DNA of 9,490 nt from Robiginitomaculum sp. (lineage in GTDB: Bacteria > Pseudomonadota > Alphaproteobacteria > Caulobacterales > Maricaulaceae), in assembly GCA_002733485.1 (NCBI GenBank), contig NVVU01000097.1, positions 1 to 9,490 of the forward strand, written 5' to 3'. Under the pieces are notes generated by a model. That model did no database searches and had not been told where the DNA came from. It saw nothing but the letters and a program-made list of their open reading frames with translations. Both the position numbers and the translations under genes were made by a program. Of the stretch, positions 1-7,205 are shown piece by piece; the first letter of the stretch is position 1, and each line of letters begins with the position of its first letter.

Positions 1-210
1 AATAAACAAGGAAATGTTTGGGGAATAAACTACCAATGGCAAGCTCAATTAATTGCATTTAAATCAGCGCCTGAAAAGTTTGACGTTGACAGGGGAGAAT
101 TTATCACGCCACCTAAAAAATATAAACTATGGCAAGTGACATTAATTTTAAAAAAAAATGGTTTAACTAAACAATACACCCTAAAAGAGCTAAGTTGGTC
201 TGATGTTTAA
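1..210 (+). CDS. gspI: GspI minor pseudopilin, C-terminal part (5' end outside window)
   Basis: The window opens inside a reading frame that ends with TAA at 208-210 and encodes 69 residues. The visible part contains GINYQWQ near its start and ends KLWQVTLIL, then a polar turn, then YTLKELSWSDV. This pattern of a Trp-rich strand, a final amphipathic strand and a closing LSW motif is what the GspI C-terminal domain looks like. GspI is the minor pseudopilin that forms the tip complex with GspJ and GspK in the periplasm. The call rests mainly on position, directly before gspJ and gspK, because the diagnostic N-terminal prepilin helix is not in the window. No other family is suggested by the fragment. 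Confidence 0.72.
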   Translation, partial: NKQGNVWGINYQWQAQLIAFKSAPEKFDVDRGEFITPPKKYKLWQVTLILKKNGLTKQYTLKELSWSDV

Positions 211-243
211 TCAAAAAAGCAAAAATAAAAAAATGAAATTAAT

Positions 244-309
244 GGGGCCGGTGACAAATGAGTAATCATGTTGTTGGTAACCATAATCAAGATATTTGTC
301 ACCGACCCC
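244..309. repeat. Diverged palindromic element spanning the gspJ start
   Basis: Two 16-base arms face each other: GGGGCCGGTGACAAAT at 244-259 and ATTTGTCACCGACCCC at 294-309, complementary at 15 of 16 positions (the other is a G/T pair), with a 34-base loop. The arms match the outer parts of the elements at 8822-8890 and 9132-9201 (GGGGTCAGTGACAAAA), so this is a diverged member of the same family; the loop sequence is unrelated. The ATG of gspJ (258-260) straddles the end of the left arm, so the element contributes the start codon and the first 17 or so codons. Confidence 0.85.
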
Positions 310-1016
310 TTAAACGGCCTAAACGCAATAGACAGCAAGGTTTTACACTAATAGAGCTAATGATATCCATATCTATTTTATCAATGTTACTTTTTACAGG
401 ATCTTATGCCTATAGCTTAATGTCTACGCGTTGGAATAAAGAGCTTGGACATTTTTCAGTATCAGCAAAAAACACTAAAAATTTAGAAGTACTGCAACGC
501 TTACTTGAAGGTGTACAATCGTTTGTCGTGGTCGATAATAAAAAAGTACCCTCATTTTTCTTTATTGGCGATAACACAAGTTTATTAGCGGTGAGCCGAG
601 CAGGGCTTTTTAGTGGTAAATATCCTGAAATATTTCGTTTAACCACCATAGAAAAACCCAATGGTTTAGTAGATTTAGTGTATCAGTCAGCATCAACTGA
701 AAATGTATTATTAACAGGAACAGAGCAATCAATTGATTTCACTAAAAAACTCACTTTATTTTCAAATCTTGATAGTGTCAGTTTTAATTATTTTGGCTGG
801 TCACATCTATATGAAAAAAATGCTTTAGTAAGTGAAAAAAAATATAAGAATAAAAAACCACAATGGTTTGAGCGATTCTCAGGAATTGATAATGAAATAA
901 TGCCTGAAAAATTTAATATTACTCTATATAAAAAAGAAAAATCTTTAGTTATTCCAATTAAGCTAGAGGCAAAACCAGAGCGTTGGCTAGCACCTTATTT
1001 TAAGGAGAATCAATAG
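258..1016 (+). CDS. gspJ: GspJ minor pseudopilin
   Basis: This 252-residue protein is a type IV-like prepilin. The signature QQG/FTLIELMISISIL has Gly28, Phe29 and Glu33 (the +5 glutamate), followed by a hydrophobic helix to about residue 50, so GspO/PilD should cleave after Gly28. The mature part has the size expected of GspJ, which joins GspI and GspK in the pseudopilus tip. Its place between gspI and gspK agrees. The leader is unusual: 28 residues, long for a prepilin, with residues 1-17 encoded by a palindromic repeat. An in-frame TGA sits at 252-254 and no other ATG, GTG or TTG lies in frame before the FTLIE motif, so ATG 258 is the only normal start. It has no clear Shine-Dalgarno and lies in a predicted stem, so translation may be weak or coupled to gspI. 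Confidence 0.9.
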   Translation: MSNHVVGNHNQDICHRPLKRPKRNRQQGFTLIELMISISILSMLLFTGSYAYSLMSTRWNKELGHFSVSAKNTKNLEVLQRLLEGVQSFVVVDNKKVPSFFFIGDNTSLLAVSRAGLFSGKYPEIFRLTTIEKPNGLVDLVYQSASTENVLLTGTEQSIDFTKKLTLFSNLDSVSFNYFGWSHLYEKNALVSEKKYKNKKPQWFERFSGIDNEIMPEKFNITLYKKEKSLVIPIKLEAKPERWLAPYFKENQ

Positions 1017-1933
1017 TGTTTCGTTCTAGTAAATTACAAATACAGCAAGGCATAGCTTTAATCCAAGTATTGTTAATTTCAGCTGTATTAAGTGTGCTAG
1101 CTTTGTTTTTAACATCGACAGCTAAAGATCAAGTTAAAATTGCGCAATGGTCAGACGATAAAGCGCAAGCTTTGGTTAATTTACAGAGTGTTGAATCAGA
1201 ACTATTATTTACATTATTGGTTAACTCTAAAATAAAAAAAATAACAGATCATAGTGTTTCACAAAATAGTATAGTCAATAATTGGAATTTTTTTGCTAAG
1301 CCATTCGTTATTAAGAATAAAGCAAAGCAACAAGTTCGTCTTATAATTCAGGATCAATCCGCGCTTATTAACGCACATTTTCCCGACAGTAAAATACTCA
1401 AAGCACTTATATCTTCACAGGGATACTCTGTAAATGAAGTTAACTCTATTTTTGATAACTTGTTAGATTGGCAAGATCTTGATAGTATTCCCCGCATAAA
1501 TGGTAATGAATCACTTAATGCGCTTGCAAATATTAGAAATGGTGCAGTACCTGATTTACATGACTTTGGTTTTGTTGAAAAAATCACACCCAAATTACTA
1601 AATATACTGGTAAATAATACCACAATGTATGCAAGAGGATTTTTCAACCCTATGTATGCATCTAAAGAATTATTATCGGCAATAACAAATAAAAAAATAG
1701 CTCAACAAGTTATTGAAATGAGAGAAAAAAATCAACTAACTAACCGTCAGTTTAGTCAAATAACGGGTGTTGTAGAAAATGAGAAAACTCTTTTTTATCC
1801 CTCTAATGTTTTATCTATTAAGCTAACAGGGCAAGTAGGTAAATCAAGCGTAAACAAAAATATAATAGTAGAACTCAATCCGTATGCTAATGAATATCAA
1901 CAACCTATCAATATTTTATTTCAGCGTGGTTAA
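1016..1933 (+). CDS. gspK: GspK atypical minor pseudopilin
   Basis: The 305-residue product starts with a short prepilin leader ending at Gly12, followed by IALIQVLLISAVL. At +5 it has Gln instead of the usual Glu, consistent with GspK, the pseudopilin that lacks the +5 acid and caps the pilus tip. Further family marks are DQSALINAHF (about 113-122) and DWQDLDSIPRINGNE (151-165), the conserved Asp/Trp/Gly-Glu stretch of the GspK domain. GTG at 1016 is the start: it overlaps the gspJ TAG by one base and has AAGGAG at 1002-1007, eight bases upstream, the clearest ribosome site in the operon. The product should be processed by the prepilin peptidase and sit in the periplasm with GspI and GspJ. 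Confidence 0.93.
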   Translation: MFRSSKLQIQQGIALIQVLLISAVLSVLALFLTSTAKDQVKIAQWSDDKAQALVNLQSVESELLFTLLVNSKIKKITDHSVSQNSIVNNWNFFAKPFVIKNKAKQQVRLIIQDQSALINAHFPDSKILKALISSQGYSVNEVNSIFDNLLDWQDLDSIPRINGNESLNALANIRNGAVPDLHDFGFVEKITPKLLNILVNNTTMYARGFFNPMYASKELLSAITNKKIAQQVIEMREKNQLTNRQFSQITGVVENEKTLFYPSNVLSIKLTGQVGKSSVNKNIIVELNPYANEYQQPINILFQRG

Positions 1934-1936
1934 CTT

Positions 1937-3118
1937 GTGACCGATTTTAGTCCTTCAGAATTAACCACAATAGCTCGTTTATCACTGCCACTAAAAAAAA
2001 TTATTTGTGCTTTTGCCAGTTATTACAACGGTAAATTGTATCATTTTGAGTTAACAACACAAAATAACATAGTATTAAAAGAATTTAGTAGTGAGCAGTT
2101 AAACAAAAAAAACAATAAATGCATGTTACTTATTATTGCTAGAGAGTTTTATATTGAAAAAACAGGTACCTACCCTATAGTTGATAAACGTGAGTTAAAT
2201 AAATTACTGAAATTAGAAACCTCTTTATTATCAAATAATGAAAGTCAAAATACTTTTCACCACTGTTGGCAAACTAATAGCGATAAAAACAATAATCAAA
2301 GTCAGGTAAATATTTGGCAATTTAAAACTAGCGTGCCCAATGCTTTTTTAAGGTTACCTGAAACGCTCTTATTTGCGCTTACTCTATCTGAACAGCAAAT
2401 AATGCACAAAACCGTGAATAATAAAGGTGTTTATATCACTCATATTAATGGTTTAATTCATTCTTTGCCGCAATCATCTGTTGTTAACTCACCAGATAAT
2501 TTTGCTATGTCGGTTGGGGTTGCTCAATCACAAAAAGTACAGGTTATAAAAGCTGAACAACTGGCCGAAAAAATGATTATAGGCTTAAAAAAGTTAACAT
2601 TACCAATATTGTCTAGTTTTATTAAAGCTCCTCAAGTTGCTAATCGATTGCAGTTAGTTAAAAACATTGCTTTACCATTTTTATTGGTTTTTTCTTGTTA
2701 TTTAGCGCTAAGCAGTGCTTATTTAATTTATGAACAGCATAATTTGCAGCAGCAATTTACCAACCAAAGCAGTGAAGTATCTTCCGCACTTCAACAACAA
2801 GTGATTTTTGATAAAAAACTCGCTAGGTATAATGCATTTAAAAAATTTTTAAGCCAGCAAACCAGTCATTCGTCATTTTGGCTGATAATGGCAGACATAT
2901 TTCCTGCGGCTAAATTCACTAATGTTCGAGTGAATAATAACCGCTATGTACTTAGAGGAACTGCCATTAAAGCAACTAAAGTATTAGAGTTACTGAGTAG
3001 AAATAAACAAGTTATTGGTGCTAAATTTGATTTTCCAACACAAAAAAATAGAGGCAGAGAAAATTTTGTCATTAGTTTTAAATTATCAACGGCAACTAGG
3101 GTGAATGCTAATGGCTGA
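1937..3118 (+). CDS. gspL: GspL inner-membrane platform protein
   Basis: The 393-residue product has the GspL layout. Residues 1-230 form a soluble, diverged actin-like cytoplasmic region. One membrane helix covers about 243-265 (NIALPFLLVFSCYLALSSAY). A predicted coiled segment follows (266-312), then a ferredoxin-like periplasmic domain at about 314-386, beginning FWLIMADIFPAAKF and containing RYVLRGTA. GspL links the cytoplasmic ATPase GspE to GspM in the inner membrane. The N-terminal domain is weakly conserved by eye, so the call rests on layout, length and position between gspK and gspM. The start is GTG 1937, four bases after the gspK stop and with no strong Shine-Dalgarno, which suggests translational coupling. 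The closely related PilN/PilM-type proteins are the alternative, but no type IV pilus genes are nearby. Confidence 0.82.
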   Translation: MTDFSPSELTTIARLSLPLKKIICAFASYYNGKLYHFELTTQNNIVLKEFSSEQLNKKNNKCMLLIIAREFYIEKTGTYPIVDKRELNKLLKLETSLLSNNESQNTFHHCWQTNSDKNNNQSQVNIWQFKTSVPNAFLRLPETLLFALTLSEQQIMHKTVNNKGVYITHINGLIHSLPQSSVVNSPDNFAMSVGVAQSQKVQVIKAEQLAEKMIIGLKKLTLPILSSFIKAPQVANRLQLVKNIALPFLLVFSCYLALSSAYLIYEQHNLQQQFTNQSSEVSSALQQQVIFDKKLARYNAFKKFLSQQTSHSSFWLIMADIFPAAKFTNVRVNNNRYVLRGTAIKATKVLELLSRNKQVIGAKFDFPTQKNRGRENFVISFKLSTATRVNANG

Positions 3119-3776
3119 ACTTAAACAATATGCTTGGCTGTTATCTATTATCCTTTTGTTGGCGGTTATTAAATTTGTAATAGTCCCTGTTTTTACATGG
3201 CAAGATGAAGTATTAGCAGATATTTCCTATTTAGAAAAAAAACAAGATAAAATCAATAGTCTTTTAAAAAACAGTAAAAGCAATAATCGTGTTAACGATG
3301 AATTAATATTAATGTTAACACCCGCTAATAAACTATTATTTCCATTACAAAAAGAAGCAAGCTTTAAACTTAAACAACAAGAAAGAATAGAAACATTATT
3401 AGCTAAGTATAAGTTACAAGTTCAGCATGTTGGTTGGCAAGTATCGACTTATTTCAATAAACTTTCAATTGTTCGTTACCCTATAGAAATACGTTTTACT
3501 GGGAAAACGCTTGATGCTATTGACTTTATTAACGCATTAGAAATAGCTACACCGCACATCGACATCAGAGATTTCAACTTTTCATTTAGAGGACAAATAG
3601 ATAAGAACTTAGGACGAATAACGGCTAAAATCACCTTGCATTTATATGTTGAAAAAAACGCGCCACTAGTGGTTTCTGCTTTACAGCAAAGAATACCTAG
3701 GGTCGATAATAGCGTTGTTGATCAACTCGCAAATAGTCGTCACTATTCACTGTCAACTTTATTAAAGGCGGTATAA
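3111..3776 (+). CDS. gspM: GspM inner-membrane platform protein
   Basis: About 221 residues. A short cytoplasmic N-terminus and one membrane helix (WLLSIILLLAVIKFVIVPVF) are followed by a coiled coil rich in Lys, Glu and Gln, and a ferredoxin-like domain with RYPIEIRFTGKTLDAIDFINAL and a closing LHLYVEK strand. This is the GspM/PilO fold; GspM pairs with GspL in the T2SS platform. Two in-frame ATGs exist, at 3105 and 3111. The later one is preferred because the Shine-Dalgarno-like AGGG at 3098-3101 lies nine bases upstream of it but only three from the earlier one. With this start the gene overlaps gspL by eight bases. The C-terminus, after about residue 185, is a longer polar tail than the fold needs. 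Confidence 0.83.
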   Translation: MAELKQYAWLLSIILLLAVIKFVIVPVFTWQDEVLADISYLEKKQDKINSLLKNSKSNNRVNDELILMLTPANKLLFPLQKEASFKLKQQERIETLLAKYKLQVQHVGWQVSTYFNKLSIVRYPIEIRFTGKTLDAIDFINALEIATPHIDIRDFNFSFRGQIDKNLGRITAKITLHLYVEKNAPLVVSALQQRIPRVDNSVVDQLANSRHYSLSTLLKAV

Positions 3777-4402
3777 TGTTGACTGAAATAAAAACATTAT
3801 TAACAAATAAACTCGCTGTTTTTGTTATGTTGTTAACCTTATTGTGGATCGCACTTGATAGTGGTTCTCGGTTGTTAATAAATCAGAAAAACAACTCTAT
3901 TAAAAATAGTACATTTAATGCTACTCCGCTAGTGTTACCACAACCATCTCTGCAAACAGTAGCAAAACTAAATGCTGTTTATAATGTTTACCGTCACGAT
4001 AAAAAAGACACTCGCATTAGTGAACAAGGGCTTTCTTTAGCCGAGCAAGCAAAACAGCACGGCGAGTTAAAGAAACTATTTATTGGTGATAATAAATTAG
4101 AATTAAAAGCCGTGATCAGTGTTGCTTTCGCTCAAAAGCCTATTCAAAAAAACTTATTCACAAAAACAAATATACAACAACTTACCGCCTTAATCGCTAT
4201 AACTAATATAAAAACGGGTAAGCAACAAATTGAAAAATATGCTAATAATTCTTTGGTTTATGGTTATTTACTCACCATTGAAAAAAATACCCAAGTTGCT
4301 TTGACTAAAAAAACGTTAAATGGTCAGCAACAAAGTATTGTATTAACTATGTATAAAGGACCTAGGAATTTAGGCCCTAGAAATCTAGATCCTAGGACCT
4401 AG
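3776..4402 (+). CDS. GspC/XpsN-like HR-domain protein with repeat-derived C-terminus
   Basis: A 208-residue bitopic protein. A membrane helix at about 12-30 (KLAVFVMLLTLLWIALDSG) is followed by a linker and, at about 107-194, a region resembling the homology region of GspC: LELKAVISVAF, then TALIAITNIKTGKQQIEKYA, then YGYLLTIEKNTQVALTK and IVLTMYK. That domain contacts the N0 domain of the secretin. Between gspM and gspD it takes the place of XpsN in the Xanthomonas order, so it probably does the GspC job here; the PDZ or coiled-coil region of canonical GspC is absent. ATG overlaps the gspM TAA by one base (TAATG), with AAAGG seven bases upstream. The last 14 residues (GPRNLGPRNLDPRT) are encoded by the adjoining CTAG repeat, which probably replaced the native end. 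Confidence 0.7.
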   Translation: MLTEIKTLLTNKLAVFVMLLTLLWIALDSGSRLLINQKNNSIKNSTFNATPLVLPQPSLQTVAKLNAVYNVYRHDKKDTRISEQGLSLAEQAKQHGELKKLFIGDNKLELKAVISVAFAQKPIQKNLFTKTNIQQLTALIAITNIKTGKQQIEKYANNSLVYGYLLTIEKNTQVALTKKTLNGQQQSIVLTMYKGPRNLGPRNLDPRT

Positions 4403-4431
4403 AACCTAGGACCTAGAAACCTAGGACCTAA
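4359..4431. repeat. Degenerate CTAG tandem array, left flank of the S23 cassette
   Basis: A tract of units near CTAGGAC/CTAGAAC with CTAG at 4362, 4377, 4385, 4392, 4399, 4406, 4413 and 4421, spaced 7 or 8 bases apart apart from one decayed unit (TTAG at 4370). CTAG is generally one of the rarest tetranucleotides in proteobacterial DNA, so such density is notable. The left part is translated as the tail of the upstream HR-domain gene, whose stop TAG (4400-4402) is one of the repeat units. Confidence 0.92.
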
Positions 4432-4446
4432 ACAAAAAGGACTTTT

Positions 4447-4836
4447 ATGAAATTTGAACAATTAAAAGTATGGCAACGCGCGTCTAGGTTAGCATGTAAT
4501 ATATATGGTTTAATGAAAAACTGTAAAGATTATGGTTTTAAAGACCAAATAACACGTTCAGCTTTATCAATATCGTCTAACATAGCAGAAGGTGAAGAAA
4601 GAGAAACAGCTAAAGAATCTGCTCGATTTCTATATTATGCAAAAGGCTCCGCAGGAGAGTTATTAACTCAATTGTATATAGGTGTAGAAATTGGTTATAT
4701 AGAAAAAGCTAATTCAATAGCTTTACTTACAGAAACAAAAGAAATAGCAGCAATGCTCGCTGCTTTAATTAAATTAAGAAAAGGTTATGTTTGCGAAAAT
4801 ACAGCAGATTATAATCTTGAAGAACCTAGAACCTAG
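4447..4836 (+). CDS. Four-helix-bundle protein, S23/IVP family (23S rRNA intervening-sequence protein)
   Basis: 129 residues. The family motifs are in order: FEQLKVWQRASRL at the start, then YGFKDQITRSALSISSNIAEG (about 29-49), FLYYAKGSAGELLTQLYIG (61-79) and GYIEKA (83-88). This is the family first seen as the protein encoded in intervening sequences of 23S rRNA genes and related to Avd of diversity-generating retroelements. It forms small helical bundles, and the role of free-standing copies is unknown. No rRNA or reverse transcriptase lies in the window. AAGGA at 4437-4441 is five bases before the ATG. It splits the T2SS operon, is flanked by CTAG arrays on both sides, and its own last residues (PRT, then TAG) are repeat-encoded. 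It is best seen as a mobile or inserted cassette rather than a secretion component. Confidence 0.9.
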   Translation: MKFEQLKVWQRASRLACNIYGLMKNCKDYGFKDQITRSALSISSNIAEGEERETAKESARFLYYAKGSAGELLTQLYIGVEIGYIEKANSIALLTETKEIAAMLAALIKLRKGYVCENTADYNLEEPRT

Positions 4837-4861
4837 AACCTAGAACCTAGGAAACTAGAAC
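4823..4861. repeat. CTAG tandem array, right flank of the S23 cassette
   Basis: Units of CTAGAAC with CTAG at 4826, 4833, 4840 and 4847 (exact 7-base period), then 4855 after an 8-base step. The first two units lie inside the end of the four-helix gene, whose stop is the TAG at 4834-4836. Compared with the left array it is more regular, suggesting more recent expansion or less decay. Confidence 0.93.
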
Positions 4862-4882
4862 CCAGCACCAATAAATAGTGTC

Positions 4883-4903
4883 ATCCTGAACTTGTTTCAG
4901 GAT
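4883..4903. repeat. Small palindrome ATCCTGAA-N5-TTCAGGAT
   Basis: An 8-base perfect inverted repeat with loop CTTGT, set in the longer context GTCATCCTGAACTTG and followed by CTAGAAC (4904-4910), so it directly abuts a single further CTAG unit. Sequences of this type are a familiar dispersed intergenic palindrome in many proteobacterial genomes (from memory, not searched). There is no T-run after it, so it is not a typical terminator. It lies 26 bases before the gspD start. Confidence 0.75.
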
Positions 4904-4928
4904 CTAGAACTAAATAAAAGAAATTATA

Positions 4929-7025
4929 ATGAACATTGTAAAAAAAACAGAAAGTAAAAACCTTAAAAATATCAGTATATCGTTAGTGATAGCACTCTCT
5001 ATAACGGCATGTGCGAATAAGCCACACGTACCGTATAAACCAAAATCTTCTTATTTAAAACAAGATAACTTATACAAGGGTAATAAAACGGATCAGAGTG
5101 ATGTTAATGGTATCTTAGCTACAGTAACTCAAAAAAAATCTGCTGAGGGGATCACTTATTTACCCTCATTACAAAATGATCAAGCCATTATAAAAAACAC
5201 AACGGATTTAAATAAACGTTTTAGTGAAAAAGAGATAGTGCAATTAACGGCTGACAGTTTGCCTCTTAAAGATTATCTTCATTATGTTTTTGGTGAGTTA
5301 TTACAGGTTAATTATATTCTTGATGAAAAAGCTAAAGATGATAACCAAACCGTTACCTTAAATATTCAGCACGATATCAGTAAACGAAAATTATTTTCAT
5401 TAAGTAAAGAGCTGTTAAACAACAAAGGTTATGTCGTGCGTTTTGATGAGGGTATTTATTATATTCATCAAAACGAAAAAACAGGCTCGCATGGCGAAAT
5501 AGCCTATGGTTACGGTAAAAGTATTGACCATGTGCCAAATACTTCGGCAACTATTATTCAGTTAGTGCCATTTACTTATGGTATGCAAACGTCATTAGCG
5601 AATACTTTACGACAAATTTTAAAAGTAAAAGCTACGCCTGATTTTCAGCGCAGCACATTAATTTTAGAAGGAAAACGCAAAGATATAATACGCGCGTTAG
5701 AATTTGTTAATATAATGGACCAGCCAGTATTTAAACATCGTCAAATAGGCATTTATAAAACGGTTTATGTGGGCACTAATGAATTAGTCGAAAAATTACC
5801 AGCATTATTAAAACAAGAAGGTATTAGCGTTAGTGCTAAAGGACAAAATGATCAAGCGGTGTCGTTAGTCTCATTAGACAGAATTGGCGCGTTAGTGCTA
5901 TTTACCAACAGTAAAAAATTATTAGCACGAGTATTATTTTGGGCACAACAAATAGACAAAGCGCCTAGTGGTAATCAATTGCAATACTTTTTGTACCAAC
6001 CGCAATTTTCTCGCGCAACCGACTTAGGGGTAAGCCTACAAGCGCTAATTAGTGGTGGCAGTTCATTAGGTAATAGCACCTCGGCTGCGTCGCAAAATAC
6101 TAAACAAGGCCAAGTTAGTTCGGGCAATAGCAGTAAAAATAAATCATCAAGTGTTGTGGCAAAAGGTGAAAACATGTCGATGGTGGTTGACGAACGCGCG
6201 AATGCATTAATATTTAGTACCACAGGGAATAAATATCGTCAATTATTACCGCTGATCAAACGCCTTGATGTAATGCCAAAACAGGTAATGCTTGAGGTGA
6301 TGATAGCCGAAGTTAAATTAACCGATGTATTTAAACAAGGGGTTGAATTTGCCTTAACTAATCAAGGTAGTGCCAGTGTTAGCGGTGGTTTTAACCTGAA
6401 CAATGGTGCAAGTGGCTTAAGTTATATATTGTCGGGGCTAAGAGGGAAATTAACGCTTAATTTATTACAAACTAATTCGCACGTAAATGTGTTGTCACGC
6501 CCCTCGTTATTAGTGCGTGATGGCGTTACTGCAAGTATTACTGTCGGCGATGATATTCCCACGGTAGGCGAAGTTGTTTCGTCGCCTAATGTTAGTGATA
6601 AAACCTCCGTGGTGTATCGTAAAACAGGGGTCGAGTTAAAAGTGACGCCAACGATTAATGCCCGTGGTGTTATTATTATGGAAATCGATCAAAAAATTAG
6701 TAATCAGGCCAAAGGGGGCAGTAGTGTTGCGGGCTCTCCCATTATTTTTGAGCGCAGCATTAGCACAGAGGCTGTGGCTGAAAGTGGGCAAACCATCGTG
6801 TTAGGTGGCTTAATAAGCGAGAACCGCACTATAAATGATAATTCAGTACCGTTTTTTTCGAGTATACCATTAATAGGGCGCTTGTTTGACTCAACGGACG
6901 ACACTAAAGACAAAACAGAATTAGTGGTGTTAGTAACGCCGCGAGTGATTGAATCACCCCAAGAATGGGACGATATTAAAGCTAAATTAGCGGCAACTTT
7001 TAGCGAAGTTAATATTAATCAATAA
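4929..7025 (+). CDS. gspD: GspD outer-membrane secretin (lipoprotein)
   Basis: 698 residues. A signal peptide ends in a lipobox (LSITAC, Cys28), so the protein is probably lipidated like XpsD. Domains in order: N0 about 102-180 (VQLTADSLPLKDYL), N1 about 207-270, N2 about 273-345, N3 about 351-450 with a Ser/Asn-rich insert (377-412) as often seen in GspD, and the secretin core about 450-675. The core has VMLEVMIAEV, VNVLSRPSLLVRDG, GDDIPTVGE and the signature VPFFSSIPLIGRLF followed by KTELVVLVTPRVI. It forms the outer-membrane channel of the T2SS. It is the last gspI-gspD gene here and is separated from the HR-domain gene by the S23 cassette. No strong Shine-Dalgarno precedes the ATG, and no convincing promoter lies between the cassette and gspD, so it may depend on read-through across the cassette. 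Confidence 0.96.
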   Translation: MNIVKKTESKNLKNISISLVIALSITACANKPHVPYKPKSSYLKQDNLYKGNKTDQSDVNGILATVTQKKSAEGITYLPSLQNDQAIIKNTTDLNKRFSEKEIVQLTADSLPLKDYLHYVFGELLQVNYILDEKAKDDNQTVTLNIQHDISKRKLFSLSKELLNNKGYVVRFDEGIYYIHQNEKTGSHGEIAYGYGKSIDHVPNTSATIIQLVPFTYGMQTSLANTLRQILKVKATPDFQRSTLILEGKRKDIIRALEFVNIMDQPVFKHRQIGIYKTVYVGTNELVEKLPALLKQEGISVSAKGQNDQAVSLVSLDRIGALVLFTNSKKLLARVLFWAQQIDKAPSGNQLQYFLYQPQFSRATDLGVSLQALISGGSSLGNSTSAASQNTKQGQVSSGNSSKNKSSSVVAKGENMSMVVDERANALIFSTTGNKYRQLLPLIKRLDVMPKQVMLEVMIAEVKLTDVFKQGVEFALTNQGSASVSGGFNLNNGASGLSYILSGLRGKLTLNLLQTNSHVNVLSRPSLLVRDGVTASITVGDDIPTVGEVVSSPNVSDKTSVVYRKTGVELKVTPTINARGVIIMEIDQKISNQAKGGSSVAGSPIIFERSISTEAVAESGQTIVLGGLISENRTINDNSVPFFSSIPLIGRLFDSTDDTKDKTELVVLVTPRVIESPQEWDDIKAKLAATFSEVNINQ

Positions 7026-7124
7026 AAATAGCTAAATAATCACTGTTTTTGGCTTCTTAATACTTGAATTGTTGGTTTTTTTTAGGTAATGTTTGCTTCG
7101 GCTAGATTTAGTGTAAAAATATTC

Positions 7125-7156
7125 CTAGAATCTAGAATCTAGAATCTAGAATCTAG
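7125..7156. repeat. Perfect CTAGAAT tandem array without a gene
   Basis: CTAG occurs at 7125, 7132, 7139, 7146 and 7153, an exact 7-base period with unit CTAGAAT, four full units plus CTAG. It is the most regular of the three CTAG arrays and differs from those flanking the four-helix gene in the last base of the unit (AAT instead of AAC). It lies 100 bases after gspD and carries no gene. Confidence 0.95.
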
Positions 7157-7205
7157 ATAATCGTTTGAATATTGTACGCTTAGTTGTTTTTATGTTTGTT
7201 TTATA

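Noticed and set aside
410..661. 83-codon minus-strand open frame inside gspJ
   Set aside because: It lies opposite a clear pseudopilin gene and has no recognisable features; the other minus-strand frames at 1354-1647, 5975-6223 and 6704-6913 are rejected for the same reason.
4447..4836. Avd of a diversity-generating retroelement
   Set aside because: The family is related, but there is no reverse transcriptase and no template/variable repeat pair in the window.
4359..4861. CTAG arrays as a CRISPR array
   Set aside because: Units are 7 bases with no unique spacers; they are simple tandem repeats.
4925..4930. TATAAT as a promoter for gspD
   Set aside because: It overlaps the gspD start codon and has no -35 hexamer at the proper distance.
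7024..7050. Hairpin AAAAATAG / CTGTTTTT at the end of gspD as a terminator
   Set aside because: The stem is almost wholly A-T with one G-T pair and an 11-base loop; too weak to call.
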